From NCBI GenBank assembly GCA_910585015.1, contig CAJUCT010000029.1:1-58290 (forward strand): DNA of 58,290 nucleotides, given 5' to 3'. The DNA comes from an uncultured Acetatifactor sp. Its GTDB lineage: Bacteria; Bacillota; Clostridia; Lachnospirales; Lachnospiraceae. Of the stretch, positions 34,468-43,257 are shown one piece after another (positions within the stretch are counted from its first letter, which is position 1; each line of letters opens with the position of its first letter). Both the position numbers and the translations under genes were made by a program. The notes beneath the pieces are model-generated. The model had not been told where the DNA came from, did no database searches, and saw nothing but the letters and a program-made list of their open reading frames with translations.

Positions 34468-35376
34468 ATGCAGGATATAATGGGAGCAAACGACATAGCT
34501 TTTCCCAACCTGGGACTGTATCTGAAAAATGTTCCCCAGGGCTTCACCGTATTCGGCTTTTATATCTCCCTGTATGGCGTGATCATCGCTATCGGCGTGA
34601 TGGCCGGTATCTCCATAGTGGCCCACCTTGCGAAGAAAACAGGCCAGGATCCGGACGACTACTGGGATTTTGCCATCTATGGCGTGATCTTCGGCCTTGT
34701 GGGCGCCAGGATCTACTATGTGGTCTTTGACTGGAACAGCTATAAGGACAATCTGCTGGAAATCTTCCATGTACGAAACGGCGGCATGGCCATCTACGGC
34801 GGTGTGATTGCCGCCTTCCTCACTCTGTTTATCTGGTGCAGGATCAAGAAAAAGGATCCCAGACAGATCGGGGATACGGCCATGGCGGGGCTGCTGCTGG
34901 GGCAGATCATCGGACGATGGGGAAACTTCACCAACCGGGAAGTGTTTGGTGAGTATTCGGACGGGCTCCTGGCCATGCGGATTCCCCTGGAGGCGGTGAG
35001 GGATCGGACGGACATCACAGAGAGCATTGCGTCGCATATCACGGGGGATATCAACTACATCCAGGTACACCCAACCTTTTTTTACGAGAGTGCGCTGAAT
35101 CTGCTGCTGCTTGCGTTGATCCTGCTGTACTATCGGCATAAGCGGTTCCAAGGGGAAATCTGCCTGATGTACCTGGGCGGTTATGGCATCATACGTTTTT
35201 TTGTGGAGGGTATCCGGACGGACCAATTGAGATTCGCCGGAACCAATATTGCAGTGTCGCAAATATTGGGCATAATACTCTTTGTAGTGGCGGTAGTGGC
35301 TGATGTGGGAATTAGGTTACTCTTAAGGTACAAGAGCGGAAAAGGAGCAGGGGCCAAAGTGGAGGAAGCGCCCTAA
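34468..35376 (+). CDS. lgt: Prolipoprotein diacylglyceryl transferase
   Basis: A 302-residue enzyme with about seven helices that attaches diacylglycerol to the lipobox cysteine of prelipoproteins. The GGMAIYGGVI segment near residue 108 and the signature GRWGNFTNREVFG near 148 contain the catalytic residues. Length is normal for Firmicutes. The start ATG 34468 has GAAAGGA upstream, within the last part of the tandem repeat. Confidence 0.93.
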   Translation: MQDIMGANDIAFPNLGLYLKNVPQGFTVFGFYISLYGVIIAIGVMAGISIVAHLAKKTGQDPDDYWDFAIYGVIFGLVGARIYYVVFDWNSYKDNLLEIFHVRNGGMAIYGGVIAAFLTLFIWCRIKKKDPRQIGDTAMAGLLLGQIIGRWGNFTNREVFGEYSDGLLAMRIPLEAVRDRTDITESIASHITGDINYIQVHPTFFYESALNLLLLALILLYYRHKRFQGEICLMYLGGYGIIRFFVEGIRTDQLRFAGTNIAVSQILGIILFVVAVVADVGIRLLLRYKSGKGAGAKVEEAP

Positions 35377-35428
35377 GTCGAAAAAACATAATTAGTGGCT
35401 CAAAAAAATTGAATATACAAGATGTAGT

Positions 35429-35466
35429 AAAAAGCGCTTTTTTCCGAGAGAATGGCGCTTTTTTTT
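35429..35466. terminator. Terminator after lgt
   Basis: AAAAAGCGC pairs with GCGCTTTTT, followed by extra Ts. The flanking A and T runs would let it work in both directions. Confidence 0.75.
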
Positions 35467-35523
35467 GATGAAAAAAAGGGGATTCTTCTTGCATAATCAT
35501 CTGTTTTAGTATAGAATTAGTTC

Positions 35524-35561
35524 AAAAGTGGTAAAAAGTGGTGGTGAGTGGTTTAAAGTGG
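35524..35561 (+). promoter_or_regulatory. MraZ-box array upstream of mraZ
   Basis: GTGG occurs four times at 35528, 35538, 35548 and 35558, exactly one helical turn apart, mostly as AAAGTGG. MraZ binds short GTGG direct repeats spaced by a turn in its own promoter, so this is probably its autoregulatory operator. Confidence 0.75.
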
Positions 35562-35642
35562 CGGTAAGTAGAACGCGAACCTTCGTTTTTGTGGCAGATC
35601 ACTTTTTTGGTCGGTTCTCCGGCGTAAAGGCGGTGATTGCAG

Positions 35643-36074
35643 ATGTTTATGAGCGAATACAATCATACGGTCGATACGAAAGGCAGGTTAATCGTTCCCT
35701 CCAAGTTCAGAGAGCAGTTGGGAGATGAATTTGTAGTGACAAAGGGTATGGATGGCTGCTTATTTGTGTACGCCAACGATGATTGGAGCGCTTTTGAACA
35801 GAAGCTGACCTCACTGCCGCTGATCAATAAAGAGGCAAGAAAATTTGCAAGATTCTTCCTGGCCGGCGCGGCCCAGGTGGAAGTGGATAAACAGGGAAGG
35901 ATACTTCTTCCGGCCAACCTGCGGCAGTTCGCGGGCCTGGAGAAAGATGTGGTACTGGTGGGTGTGGGCAGCCGGATCGAGATTTGGAGCCGGGAGAACT
36001 GGGAGAATATGGACGCGGACAGTGATATGGACGATATCGCCGCCACCATGGAAAGCCTGGGACTGACGATTTAG
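35643..36074 (+). CDS. mraZ: Transcriptional regulator MraZ
   Basis: A 143-residue protein with two SpoVT/AbrB-like half-domains; the N-terminal one reads MFMSEYNHTVDTKGRL, the second DKQGRILLPANLR. MraZ heads the division and cell-wall cluster and represses it in species studied. ATG 35643 follows AAAGGCGG; ATG 35649 is in frame. The four-box array lies about 85 bases upstream. Confidence 0.95.
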   Translation: MFMSEYNHTVDTKGRLIVPSKFREQLGDEFVVTKGMDGCLFVYANDDWSAFEQKLTSLPLINKEARKFARFFLAGAAQVEVDKQGRILLPANLRQFAGLEKDVVLVGVGSRIEIWSRENWENMDADSDMDDIAATMESLGLTI

Positions 36075-36096
36075 AGGAAGCGGACAGGGGAAGCTT

Positions 36097-37032
36097 ATGG
36101 AGTTTAAACACTATTCCGTCATGCTGCGGGAGACCATTGAATTTCTGAATATCAAAGCGGACGGGACTTACCTGGACGGGACGCTGGGAGGAGGCGGACA
36201 TGCCTGGGAGGTGTGCAGCCGGCTGGAGAGAGGTCATTTCTACGGGATAGACCAGGATGATGCGGCTATAGCGGCGGCAGGGCAGCGTCTGGCGGATTTT
36301 GCGGACAAAGTGACTCTGATCCGAGGCAATTACCGCAATGCAAGGGCAGCGCTGGGGGAGCGGGGCGTCCGGCAGGTGGATGGCATTCTTCTGGATCTGG
36401 GGGTTTCCTCCTATCAGCTGGATACGCAGGAGAGGGGATTTTCATACCGCTATGACAGTAAGCTGGACATGAGGATGGACAGGCGTCAGACGTTGACGGC
36501 CAGAGATATCGTGAACACATACAGCGAGACGCGGCTTTTTCATATTATCCGGGACTACGGGGAGGATACTTTTGCCAAGAATATCGCCAAACATATCGTG
36601 CAGACCAGGGAGCGGGAGCCCATAGAGACTACCGGGCAGCTGAATGAGGTGATCAAGGCGGCCATCCCGGCGAAAATGCGGCAAAGCGGTCATCCCTCCA
36701 AGAAAACCTTTCAGGCCATCCGCATAGAGTGCAACCATGAACTGGAAGTGCTGAGGGACGCTCTGGAGGATATGATTGCCCTGTTGGCTCCCGGGGGACG
36801 CTTGTGCATTATCACTTTTCACTCTCTGGAGGATCGAATAGTTAAGACTGCCTTTAAAAAGGCGGAAAATCCTTGTACCTGCCCGCCGGAATTTCCGGTG
36901 TGCGTCTGCGGCAGGCAGTCCTTGGGCAGCGTGATTACGAGAAAACCGGTTCTGCCGGGACAGGAGGAACTTAAGGAAAACAGCCGCTCTAAAAGCGCGA
37001 AATTGCGGGTGTTTGAGAAAAAAGAAATATAG
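36097..37032 (+). CDS. rsmH: 16S rRNA (C1402-N4) methyltransferase RsmH
   Basis: A 311-residue MraW enzyme that methylates C1402 in the decoding centre. The N-terminal FKHYSVMLRE, SAM motif GTLGGGGHAW, the LDLGVSSYQLD segment and the C-terminal ITFHSLEDR are typical. It lies 22 bases after mraZ in the usual order. Confidence 0.95.
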   Translation: MEFKHYSVMLRETIEFLNIKADGTYLDGTLGGGGHAWEVCSRLERGHFYGIDQDDAAIAAAGQRLADFADKVTLIRGNYRNARAALGERGVRQVDGILLDLGVSSYQLDTQERGFSYRYDSKLDMRMDRRQTLTARDIVNTYSETRLFHIIRDYGEDTFAKNIAKHIVQTREREPIETTGQLNEVIKAAIPAKMRQSGHPSKKTFQAIRIECNHELEVLRDALEDMIALLAPGGRLCIITFHSLEDRIVKTAFKKAENPCTCPPEFPVCVCGRQSLGSVITRKPVLPGQEELKENSRSKSAKLRVFEKKEI

Positions 37033-37062
37033 AACATTATATTAGGAAAGGTTTTTTATTTT

Positions 37063-37593
37063 ATGGCACGGACATCTTATGGAAATCGACCTACAAATGC
37101 ATATGGAAATACAGGCGCCCGGCAGAATGTACGGGCGGAGAGACAGCCCTCGGGCAGGCGGACAGGCAGTTATGTGTATGGCAGCGCGGCGCCGAAGCTG
37201 AATGTACAGCAGGAGATGGAACAGCAGCCCCGCCGCGCTTTGAGCAATGCCACCCGAAAAAACAGGGACAAGGCGAGGCATATGAGCCTGGGCTATGTAC
37301 TCTTTTTGGTATTGGCAATGTGTGTGGCGGGCTATGTGCTGATTCATTACATTCAGCTGCAGGCCGATATCACCACAGCTACGGAGCGCATTGCCAGCCA
37401 GGAGAAGGAACTGAACAATCTAAAGGTAGCTAATGACGAGGAATTGAGCCGTATCACCAGCAGTATTGATATGGAGGAGGTAAAGCGGGTGGCCATCGGT
37501 GAGCTGGGTATGGTATATCCCCAGGAGGGACAGATCATCACCTACTCCAACGAGGGAAAGGATTACGTGCGCAAGGTGGACGGAAGCAATTAG
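37063..37593 (+). CDS. FtsL-like division protein
   Basis: A 176-residue single-pass protein: a basic, low-complexity cytoplasmic part (about 1-75), one transmembrane helix (LGYVLFLVLAMCVAGYVLIH, about 76-95), then a coiled coil (about 96-140). This topology and the position between rsmH and a class B PBP identify FtsL of the FtsB/FtsL/FtsQ complex. Sequence alone would not be enough because FtsL is poorly conserved. Confidence 0.75.
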   Translation: MARTSYGNRPTNAYGNTGARQNVRAERQPSGRRTGSYVYGSAAPKLNVQQEMEQQPRRALSNATRKNRDKARHMSLGYVLFLVLAMCVAGYVLIHYIQLQADITTATERIASQEKELNNLKVANDEELSRITSSIDMEEVKRVAIGELGMVYPQEGQIITYSNEGKDYVRKVDGSN

Positions 37594-37611
37594 TGTAGAG
37601 GAAACAGTGAT

Positions 37612-39870
37612 ATGTCAGAGAGAGAGCAAGGCAGGACAGGGAGAACCGGGGGGAACGGGAGATCAGGAACTGCGCGCTCCCGGGCAGAGATGCTCCGGGC
37701 CAGGCGGAGACAGGATAAAAGATTTGGCAGCAGGATGCAGAAAAAGCTGGTGGTACTGTATGTCATGGTACTGCTGGCTTTTGCAGGTTTAAGTATTCAG
37801 CTGATCAGGATTGCCAGGGACAAGGAGGACGAGTACACAAGGCAGATTCTCTCCCAGCGGCAGTACGACAGCACCACGATTCCCTTTCGCAGGGGGGATA
37901 TCGTGGACTCCAACGGGACCCAGCTGGCAGTCAGTGAGAATGTATATAATGTTATTTTGGATGTGAAGGTGATCCGGGAGACGGAGAAACTGGATCAAAA
38001 GGACTATATGGAGCCCACCCTGCAGGCGCTGGGAAAGTACTTTGAACTGGACATGTCAGCCGTTCGATCCTATGTGGAGACCCATGAGAAATCAGCCTAC
38101 TATGTGCTGGCTAAGCGTTTGCCCTACGATGCCATCAGTGCCTTTCAGGCGGCCATGGAGGCGGAGGACAGCATGATCAGGGGGGTCTGGTTTGAGAAGG
38201 AATACAAGCGCTACTATCCGATGGGCACCCTGGCCTGCGACGTGATTGGCTTTACCAGTTCGGACAATGTGGGGGCCTACGGTCTGGAGGCATATTATAA
38301 CGAGGAACTCAACGGCACCACGGGCAGGGAGTTCGGCTATCTGAATGACGACTCCACCCTGGAGAGGACGGTAAAGCCCGCGGAGGACGGCTATACCATA
38401 CATACCACGCTGGATGCCAATATCCAGGGCATAGTGGAAAAATATCTGCGGCAGTTCAACGACGAACACAAGGATGAGGCCAGAATCGGCAACGGGGCTG
38501 AGAATGTGGGCTGCATCATCATGGAGATCAACACTGGGAGGATACTGGCTATGGCCAGTTATCCGGTCTATGACCTCAATGATACCCGCAACACGGACGC
38601 CTTGCTTGGCAGTGTGCAGGTGGACGCGGAGGGCAACAAGACCAAGCAGTATATCACGGCGGAGAGCATTGCGGCGATGGATGACACGGAACTGTACATG
38701 AACCTGAATTATCTGTGGAAGAATTTCTGCATCAGCGACACTTATGAGCCGGGGTCCACTTCCAAACCCTTTACCACGGCCATAGGGCTGGAGACAGGGG
38801 TTCTGACCGGCAATGAAGTCTATCAGTGCAGTGGTTTCCTGGAGAGCGGCGGCTATAAAATCAGATGCCATAACACCTGGGGGGACGGGGACGTGGGGGT
38901 GGAGGATGCCATCGCCTGGTCCTGCAATGTGGCGCTGATGAAGGAGGCGCAGGCCATCGGCATAGAGCGCTTTGCCCAGTTCCAGCAGGCTTTCAATTTC
39001 GGGCTGCGAACCAATATCGATCTGGAGGGAGAGACCAGAACGGCATCCCTGATCCTGGGCGCGGACAAGATGACGCCCACGGATTTGTATACCTATTCCT
39101 TTGGACAGGGTTTCAACGTGACCATGATTGAGATGATCACCGGGTACTGTTCCCTGATCAACGGCGGTTACTATTACGAACCCCATATGGTGGACAGGAT
39201 CACCAATGCCAACGGCGCCACTGTAGAAAATATTGAGCCCAGGCTACTGCGTCAGATTATATCAGAATCCACCTCGGAGCGGATACGTCAGTACTGCGAG
39301 GCGGTGGTAATGCGGGAGAATGACACCAGGATCACGGGACGCACGGCCCGGCCCGCAGGATATGCCATCGGAGGAAAGACCGGTACGGCCCAGACCTTTG
39401 ACAGGGACACGGGGAAGCGTTCCAGGACCGAACATGTGGTATCTTTTATTGGTCATGCCCCGGCGGATGATCCTCAGATCGCCATCTATGTGGTGGTGGA
39501 CAGGGCCAATGCATCGAAGCAGGATCAGGCCAGATTTGCCACAGGCATTGTGCGCAATGTACTGACAGAAGTGCTGCCCTACCTGAATATCTATATGACA
39601 GAGGAACTGTCGGAGGCGGAGGTCAAGGAACTGCAGGATTTGCAGCTGGCTATTACGAACCAGTATACCCAGACCCCGGAGGAGGAAGAGTTGGACGGTA
39701 TAGAGAGTCAGGAGCCTCAGCCCACCCAGGCGCCTGTGACCACCCGGCCGGCCTGGATGGATTTTCCCATAGATCCTGCCACAGGCCATAGGGTGGATCC
39801 TGCCACTGGAATACATTATGATCCCAACACAGGAGATTCCGTCACCGAAAGCTGGGGGGCGCTGGAGTAA
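37612..39870 (+). CDS. Class B penicillin-binding protein (FtsI/PBP2-like)
   Basis: A 752-residue transpeptidase. A basic N-terminus leads to a transmembrane helix (about 44-64), the dimerisation domain, then the transpeptidase with S382-x-x-K (EPGSTSK), SCN at S437 and KTG at K589 (GGKTGTAQT). All catalytic motifs are intact. The last 50 residues are unusual: an acidic linker, a QP-T-rich stretch and the repeated DPATG/DPNTG motif. No PASTA domain is visible. It probably makes septal peptidoglycan together with the FtsW-type protein downstream. Confidence 0.88.
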   Translation: MSEREQGRTGRTGGNGRSGTARSRAEMLRARRRQDKRFGSRMQKKLVVLYVMVLLAFAGLSIQLIRIARDKEDEYTRQILSQRQYDSTTIPFRRGDIVDSNGTQLAVSENVYNVILDVKVIRETEKLDQKDYMEPTLQALGKYFELDMSAVRSYVETHEKSAYYVLAKRLPYDAISAFQAAMEAEDSMIRGVWFEKEYKRYYPMGTLACDVIGFTSSDNVGAYGLEAYYNEELNGTTGREFGYLNDDSTLERTVKPAEDGYTIHTTLDANIQGIVEKYLRQFNDEHKDEARIGNGAENVGCIIMEINTGRILAMASYPVYDLNDTRNTDALLGSVQVDAEGNKTKQYITAESIAAMDDTELYMNLNYLWKNFCISDTYEPGSTSKPFTTAIGLETGVLTGNEVYQCSGFLESGGYKIRCHNTWGDGDVGVEDAIAWSCNVALMKEAQAIGIERFAQFQQAFNFGLRTNIDLEGETRTASLILGADKMTPTDLYTYSFGQGFNVTMIEMITGYCSLINGGYYYEPHMVDRITNANGATVENIEPRLLRQIISESTSERIRQYCEAVVMRENDTRITGRTARPAGYAIGGKTGTAQTFDRDTGKRSRTEHVVSFIGHAPADDPQIAIYVVVDRANASKQDQARFATGIVRNVLTEVLPYLNIYMTEELSEAEVKELQDLQLAITNQYTQTPEEEELDGIESQEPQPTQAPVTTRPAWMDFPIDPATGHRVDPATGIHYDPNTGDSVTESWGALE

Positions 39871-39956
39871 GGGAATACTTCTAATAGGAAATATCACGAA
39901 TAACCTCATAATATCAGGAATACAGTATAGTAACGGTTGTTACGAGGTTTTCCTTT

Positions 39957-41690
39957 ATGCCGGAGACACATAACAAGATAGTACACCGGAAGAAGATACT
40001 GACAGTTTTTCTGGGCTGCAGTCTGGTGCTGGTAGGACTGTTCGTCCGCCTGGTCTACCTGATGGTGTGGGAGGCCGATTACTATGCGGAAAAAGCCACA
40101 CAGCTGCATGAGCGGGAACGCAGCATAAAGGCGGCCAGGGGACGCATCCTGGACTGCAACGGGGAGGTGCTGGCCGACAATCGGACGGTGTGTACCATCT
40201 CCGTGATACATAACCAGATCGAGGACCCGGAGGCGGTCATTGCCATGCTGTGTCAGGAGCTTAATCTGTCCGAGGAATATGTGCGTAAGCGGGTGGAAAA
40301 ATACAGTTCCATGGAACGCGTCAAGAGCAATGTGGATAAGAGTATAGGCGACAAAATCAGGGAGTACGAGATGCCGGGGGTCAAGGTGGACGAAGACTAC
40401 AAACGGTATTATCCCTACGGGGAACTGGCCAGCAAGGTGCTGGGCTTCACCGGCGGGGATAACCAGGGCATCATAGGACTGGAAGTGATCTATGAGAAAT
40501 ATCTTCAGGGAGAGCCGGGAAAAATCCTGACCATGACCGACGCCAAGGGAATCGAGGTGGAGGCGGCGGGAGAGAGACGTATAGAACCGATTAACGGCAA
40601 CGATCTGTATATCAGCCTGGACCGCAATATCCAGACCTATGCCACTCAGCTGGCCTATCAGGCCATGGAGACCAAGCAGGCGGAAGGCGTATCTATTTTG
40701 GTTATGAATCCCCAGAACGGGGAGATCTACGCCATGGTGAACGTACCGGAATTTGACTTAAATGATCCCTACACCCTGCCGGAGGGATCGGGGGAGAAGC
40801 TGACTTCCCAGGAGCAGCAGGATCTGTTAAACCAAATGTGGCGCAACGGCTGTATCAATGACACCTATGAACCCGGTTCCACCTTCAAGATTATCACTGC
40901 GGCGGCGGGGCTGGAACAGGGGGTGATCACTCCCCAGAGCCAGTTTTCCTGTCCGGGATTTATCATGGTGGAGGATCGCAAGATCCGCTGTCATAAAGTG
41001 GCGGGTCACGGAGGGCAGGATTTTACCCACTGTATGATGAACAGCTGCAATCCGGCGCTGATCTCCGTGGGGCTGCTGCTGGGGGTGGACACCTACTATG
41101 GCTATTTTGATCGATTCGGCCTGCTGACCAAGACCGGCGTGGATCTGCCGGGAGAGGCGGGCACCATCATGCACAACAAGGATAATATGGGCCTGGTGGA
41201 ATTGGCCACGGTATCCTTTGGCCAGTCTTTCCAGATCACCCCCATACAGCTGGTTACTACCGTCTCCTCCATCATCAACGGCGGCAGGCGGATCACCCCG
41301 CACTTTGGCGTGAAGGTGGTGGACGCCCAGGGGGATCTGGTGGAGAGTTTTGCCTACCCGGCGACCGGCAATATTGTGTCCGAAGGTACTTCCGCCACTA
41401 TGCGGGAGATCCTGGAGATGGTGGTGAAGGAGGGCTCCGGCAAAAACGGCAAGGTAGAGGGCTACCGGGTGGGAGGCAAAACCGCCACCAGCCAGACGCT
41501 GCCCAGAGGCAGCGGGAGATACATATCTTCTTTTATCGGCTTCGCGCCGGCGGACGATCCCCAGGTCATCGCCGTAGCCATTGTGAATACTCCCCAGGGC
41601 ATATACTATGGGGGACAGGTGGCTGCTCCCATTATCCGGCAGTTGTTTGAAAATATTCTGCCTTATATGGGGATTGAACAGACGGGGTAA
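39957..41690 (+). CDS. Second class B penicillin-binding protein (SpoVD/PBP2-like)
   Basis: A 577-residue transpeptidase with a transmembrane helix (about 15-37), a dimerisation domain, and active-site motifs S308-x-x-K (EPGSTFK) and SCN at S363. The third motif is K508-T-A (GGKTATSQT) rather than KTG. No PASTA domains. The position after another PBP suggests that one serves vegetative division and the other spore cortex or cell elongation, but I cannot assign which. The ribosome-binding site GAGG at 39944 can pair with AACCTC at 39902, a possible translational control. Confidence 0.86.
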   Translation: MPETHNKIVHRKKILTVFLGCSLVLVGLFVRLVYLMVWEADYYAEKATQLHERERSIKAARGRILDCNGEVLADNRTVCTISVIHNQIEDPEAVIAMLCQELNLSEEYVRKRVEKYSSMERVKSNVDKSIGDKIREYEMPGVKVDEDYKRYYPYGELASKVLGFTGGDNQGIIGLEVIYEKYLQGEPGKILTMTDAKGIEVEAAGERRIEPINGNDLYISLDRNIQTYATQLAYQAMETKQAEGVSILVMNPQNGEIYAMVNVPEFDLNDPYTLPEGSGEKLTSQEQQDLLNQMWRNGCINDTYEPGSTFKIITAAAGLEQGVITPQSQFSCPGFIMVEDRKIRCHKVAGHGGQDFTHCMMNSCNPALISVGLLLGVDTYYGYFDRFGLLTKTGVDLPGEAGTIMHNKDNMGLVELATVSFGQSFQITPIQLVTTVSSIINGGRRITPHFGVKVVDAQGDLVESFAYPATGNIVSEGTSATMREILEMVVKEGSGKNGKVEGYRVGGKTATSQTLPRGSGRYISSFIGFAPADDPQVIAVAIVNTPQGIYYGGQVAAPIIRQLFENILPYMGIEQTG

Positions 41691-41700
41691 GAAGTGCTTC

Positions 41701-41729
41701 TTGCAATGCGCGAGGTTTGGGCTTATAAT
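41701..41729 (+). promoter_or_regulatory. Internal promoter for murD
   Basis: TTGCAA (41701-41706), a 17-base spacer, TATAAT (41724-41729). It sits just after the second PBP gene and drives a leader of about 150 bases into murD. Confidence 0.7.
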
Positions 41730-41749
41730 GTATTGGATTTGTCTTGATA

Positions 41750-41842
41750 GGTGAAGTCGCGAAGGTACACGAGAGCGTCTTTCATGAGATCTTTTACGAA
41801 TGAAAGACGTCTCTCCCATGTGTGTACCGAAGGAACTTCACC
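41750..41842 (+). promoter_or_regulatory. Long stem-loop in the murD leader
   Basis: GGTGAAGT/ACTTCACC closes the structure; inside are CGAAGGTACAC with GTGTACC and GAGAGCGTCTTTCAT with ATGAAAGACGTCTCTC. About 40 bp of imperfect stem. No terminator T run follows, so it could be an RNA-stability element or a relic of a mobile repeat. Confidence 0.6.
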
Positions 41843-41885
41843 CTTCAGCGCCATCGCGCAGCGATTTTAATAGGAGGATTTGGAG

Positions 41886-43253
41886 ATGTTTAAGGGACAA
41901 AAGTGTTTGGTCATAGGGTCCGGCATCAGCGGTGTGGGCGCAGTGTCCATGCTGGGACATATGGGGGCGGATATTACGCTCTTTGACGGCGGCGATAAGA
42001 TCACACAGGAGGAACTGGAGGCAAAAGTCCCCCAGGGAGTACAGGCGAAGTGTTATGTGCGGCAGCTGCCGGAGGAACTTTTGTCCCGGATAAAAGTGGC
42101 GGTATTAAGCCCCGGTGTGCCCACGGACATTCCTCTGGTACAGGAATTGAAAACCCGGGGAACCCGGATTATCGGTGAGATAGAACTGGGGTTTTTGGCG
42201 GAGCAGGGCAGGGTGGCGGCCATCACCGGCACCAACGGCAAGACCACTACCACCACGCTGGTGGGAGAGATTATGAAGGCCAATATGGGACCGGAAAAAG
42301 TGTTTGTGGTTGGCAACATCGGGAATCCCTATACGCTGGAGGCGGAGAAGACCGGGCCTGACACGGTGACGGTGGGGGAACTGAGCAGCTTCCAATTGGA
42401 GACGGTGGACACCTTCCGCCCCAGGGTGTCGGCGATCCTGAACATTACGCCGGATCATCTGAACCGTCATCACACCATGGAAGCTTATGTGGAGGCGAAG
42501 GAGCGGATTGCCATGCGGCAGACTTCGGAGGAAATCTGTGTGCTGAACTACGAGAATGCCTACACCAGGAATTTCGGTGACCGCTGCCCGGCAAAGGTGG
42601 TGTATTTTTCCTCCGCGAGGGAACTGGACCAGGGATACTTCCTAAGGGGAGAAGAGATCTTCCTGGCGGAGGGAGACCAGGCAAAACCGCTGCTGAATAT
42701 ACACAGGGATATGAATCTGGTGGGTATGTGCAATGTGGAGAACGTGATGGCGGCCATTGCCATCGCCAGGGCTTTGGAGGTTCCCATGGAGACCATCCTG
42801 CAGGCGGTCCGGGAGTTCCATGCCGTGGAGCACCGCATAGAATATGTGGCGAACAGAAGAGGCGTGGACTACTACAATGACTCCAAGGGGACCAATCCCG
42901 ATGCCGCCATCCAGGGCATCAGGGCCATGAGCCGTCCCACGGTCCTGATCGGCGGCGGCTACGACAAACAGAGCGAATACGACGAGTGGATCGAAAGTTT
43001 TGAAGGCAAGGTGAAATGGCTGGTGCTGGTGGGCCAGACAAGGGAAAAGATTGCGGACTGCGCCCGGGCCCACGGCTTTGACCGTATTCGCATGGCGGAC
43101 TCCTTTGAGGAGTGCCTGCGGCTCTGCACCCAGCTGGCCCAGGCAGGCGATGCGGTGCTGCTTTCCCCGGCCTGCGCCAGCTGGGGCATGTTTCCCAACT
43201 ACGAGATGCGGGGGCAGGTGTTCAAGGACTATGTAAACGGGCTTGAGGAGTGA
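41886..43253 (+). CDS. murD: UDP-MurNAc-L-alanine:D-glutamate ligase MurD
   Basis: A 455-residue Mur ligase adding D-glutamate. The N-terminal Rossmann domain (VIGSGISGVGAV), ATP-binding TGTNGKTTTTTL near residue 117, and NDSKGTNPDA of the C-terminal domain are typical. ATG 41886 lies 8 bases after GGAGG; an upstream in-frame TTG at 41880 is unlikely. The stop is four bases before the next start. Confidence 0.94.
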   Translation: MFKGQKCLVIGSGISGVGAVSMLGHMGADITLFDGGDKITQEELEAKVPQGVQAKCYVRQLPEELLSRIKVAVLSPGVPTDIPLVQELKTRGTRIIGEIELGFLAEQGRVAAITGTNGKTTTTTLVGEIMKANMGPEKVFVVGNIGNPYTLEAEKTGPDTVTVGELSSFQLETVDTFRPRVSAILNITPDHLNRHHTMEAYVEAKERIAMRQTSEEICVLNYENAYTRNFGDRCPAKVVYFSSARELDQGYFLRGEEIFLAEGDQAKPLLNIHRDMNLVGMCNVENVMAAIAIARALEVPMETILQAVREFHAVEHRIEYVANRRGVDYYNDSKGTNPDAAIQGIRAMSRPTVLIGGGYDKQSEYDEWIESFEGKVKWLVLVGQTREKIADCARAHGFDRIRMADSFEECLRLCTQLAQAGDAVLLSPACASWGMFPNYEMRGQVFKDYVNGLEE

Positions 43254-43257
43254 TTGC

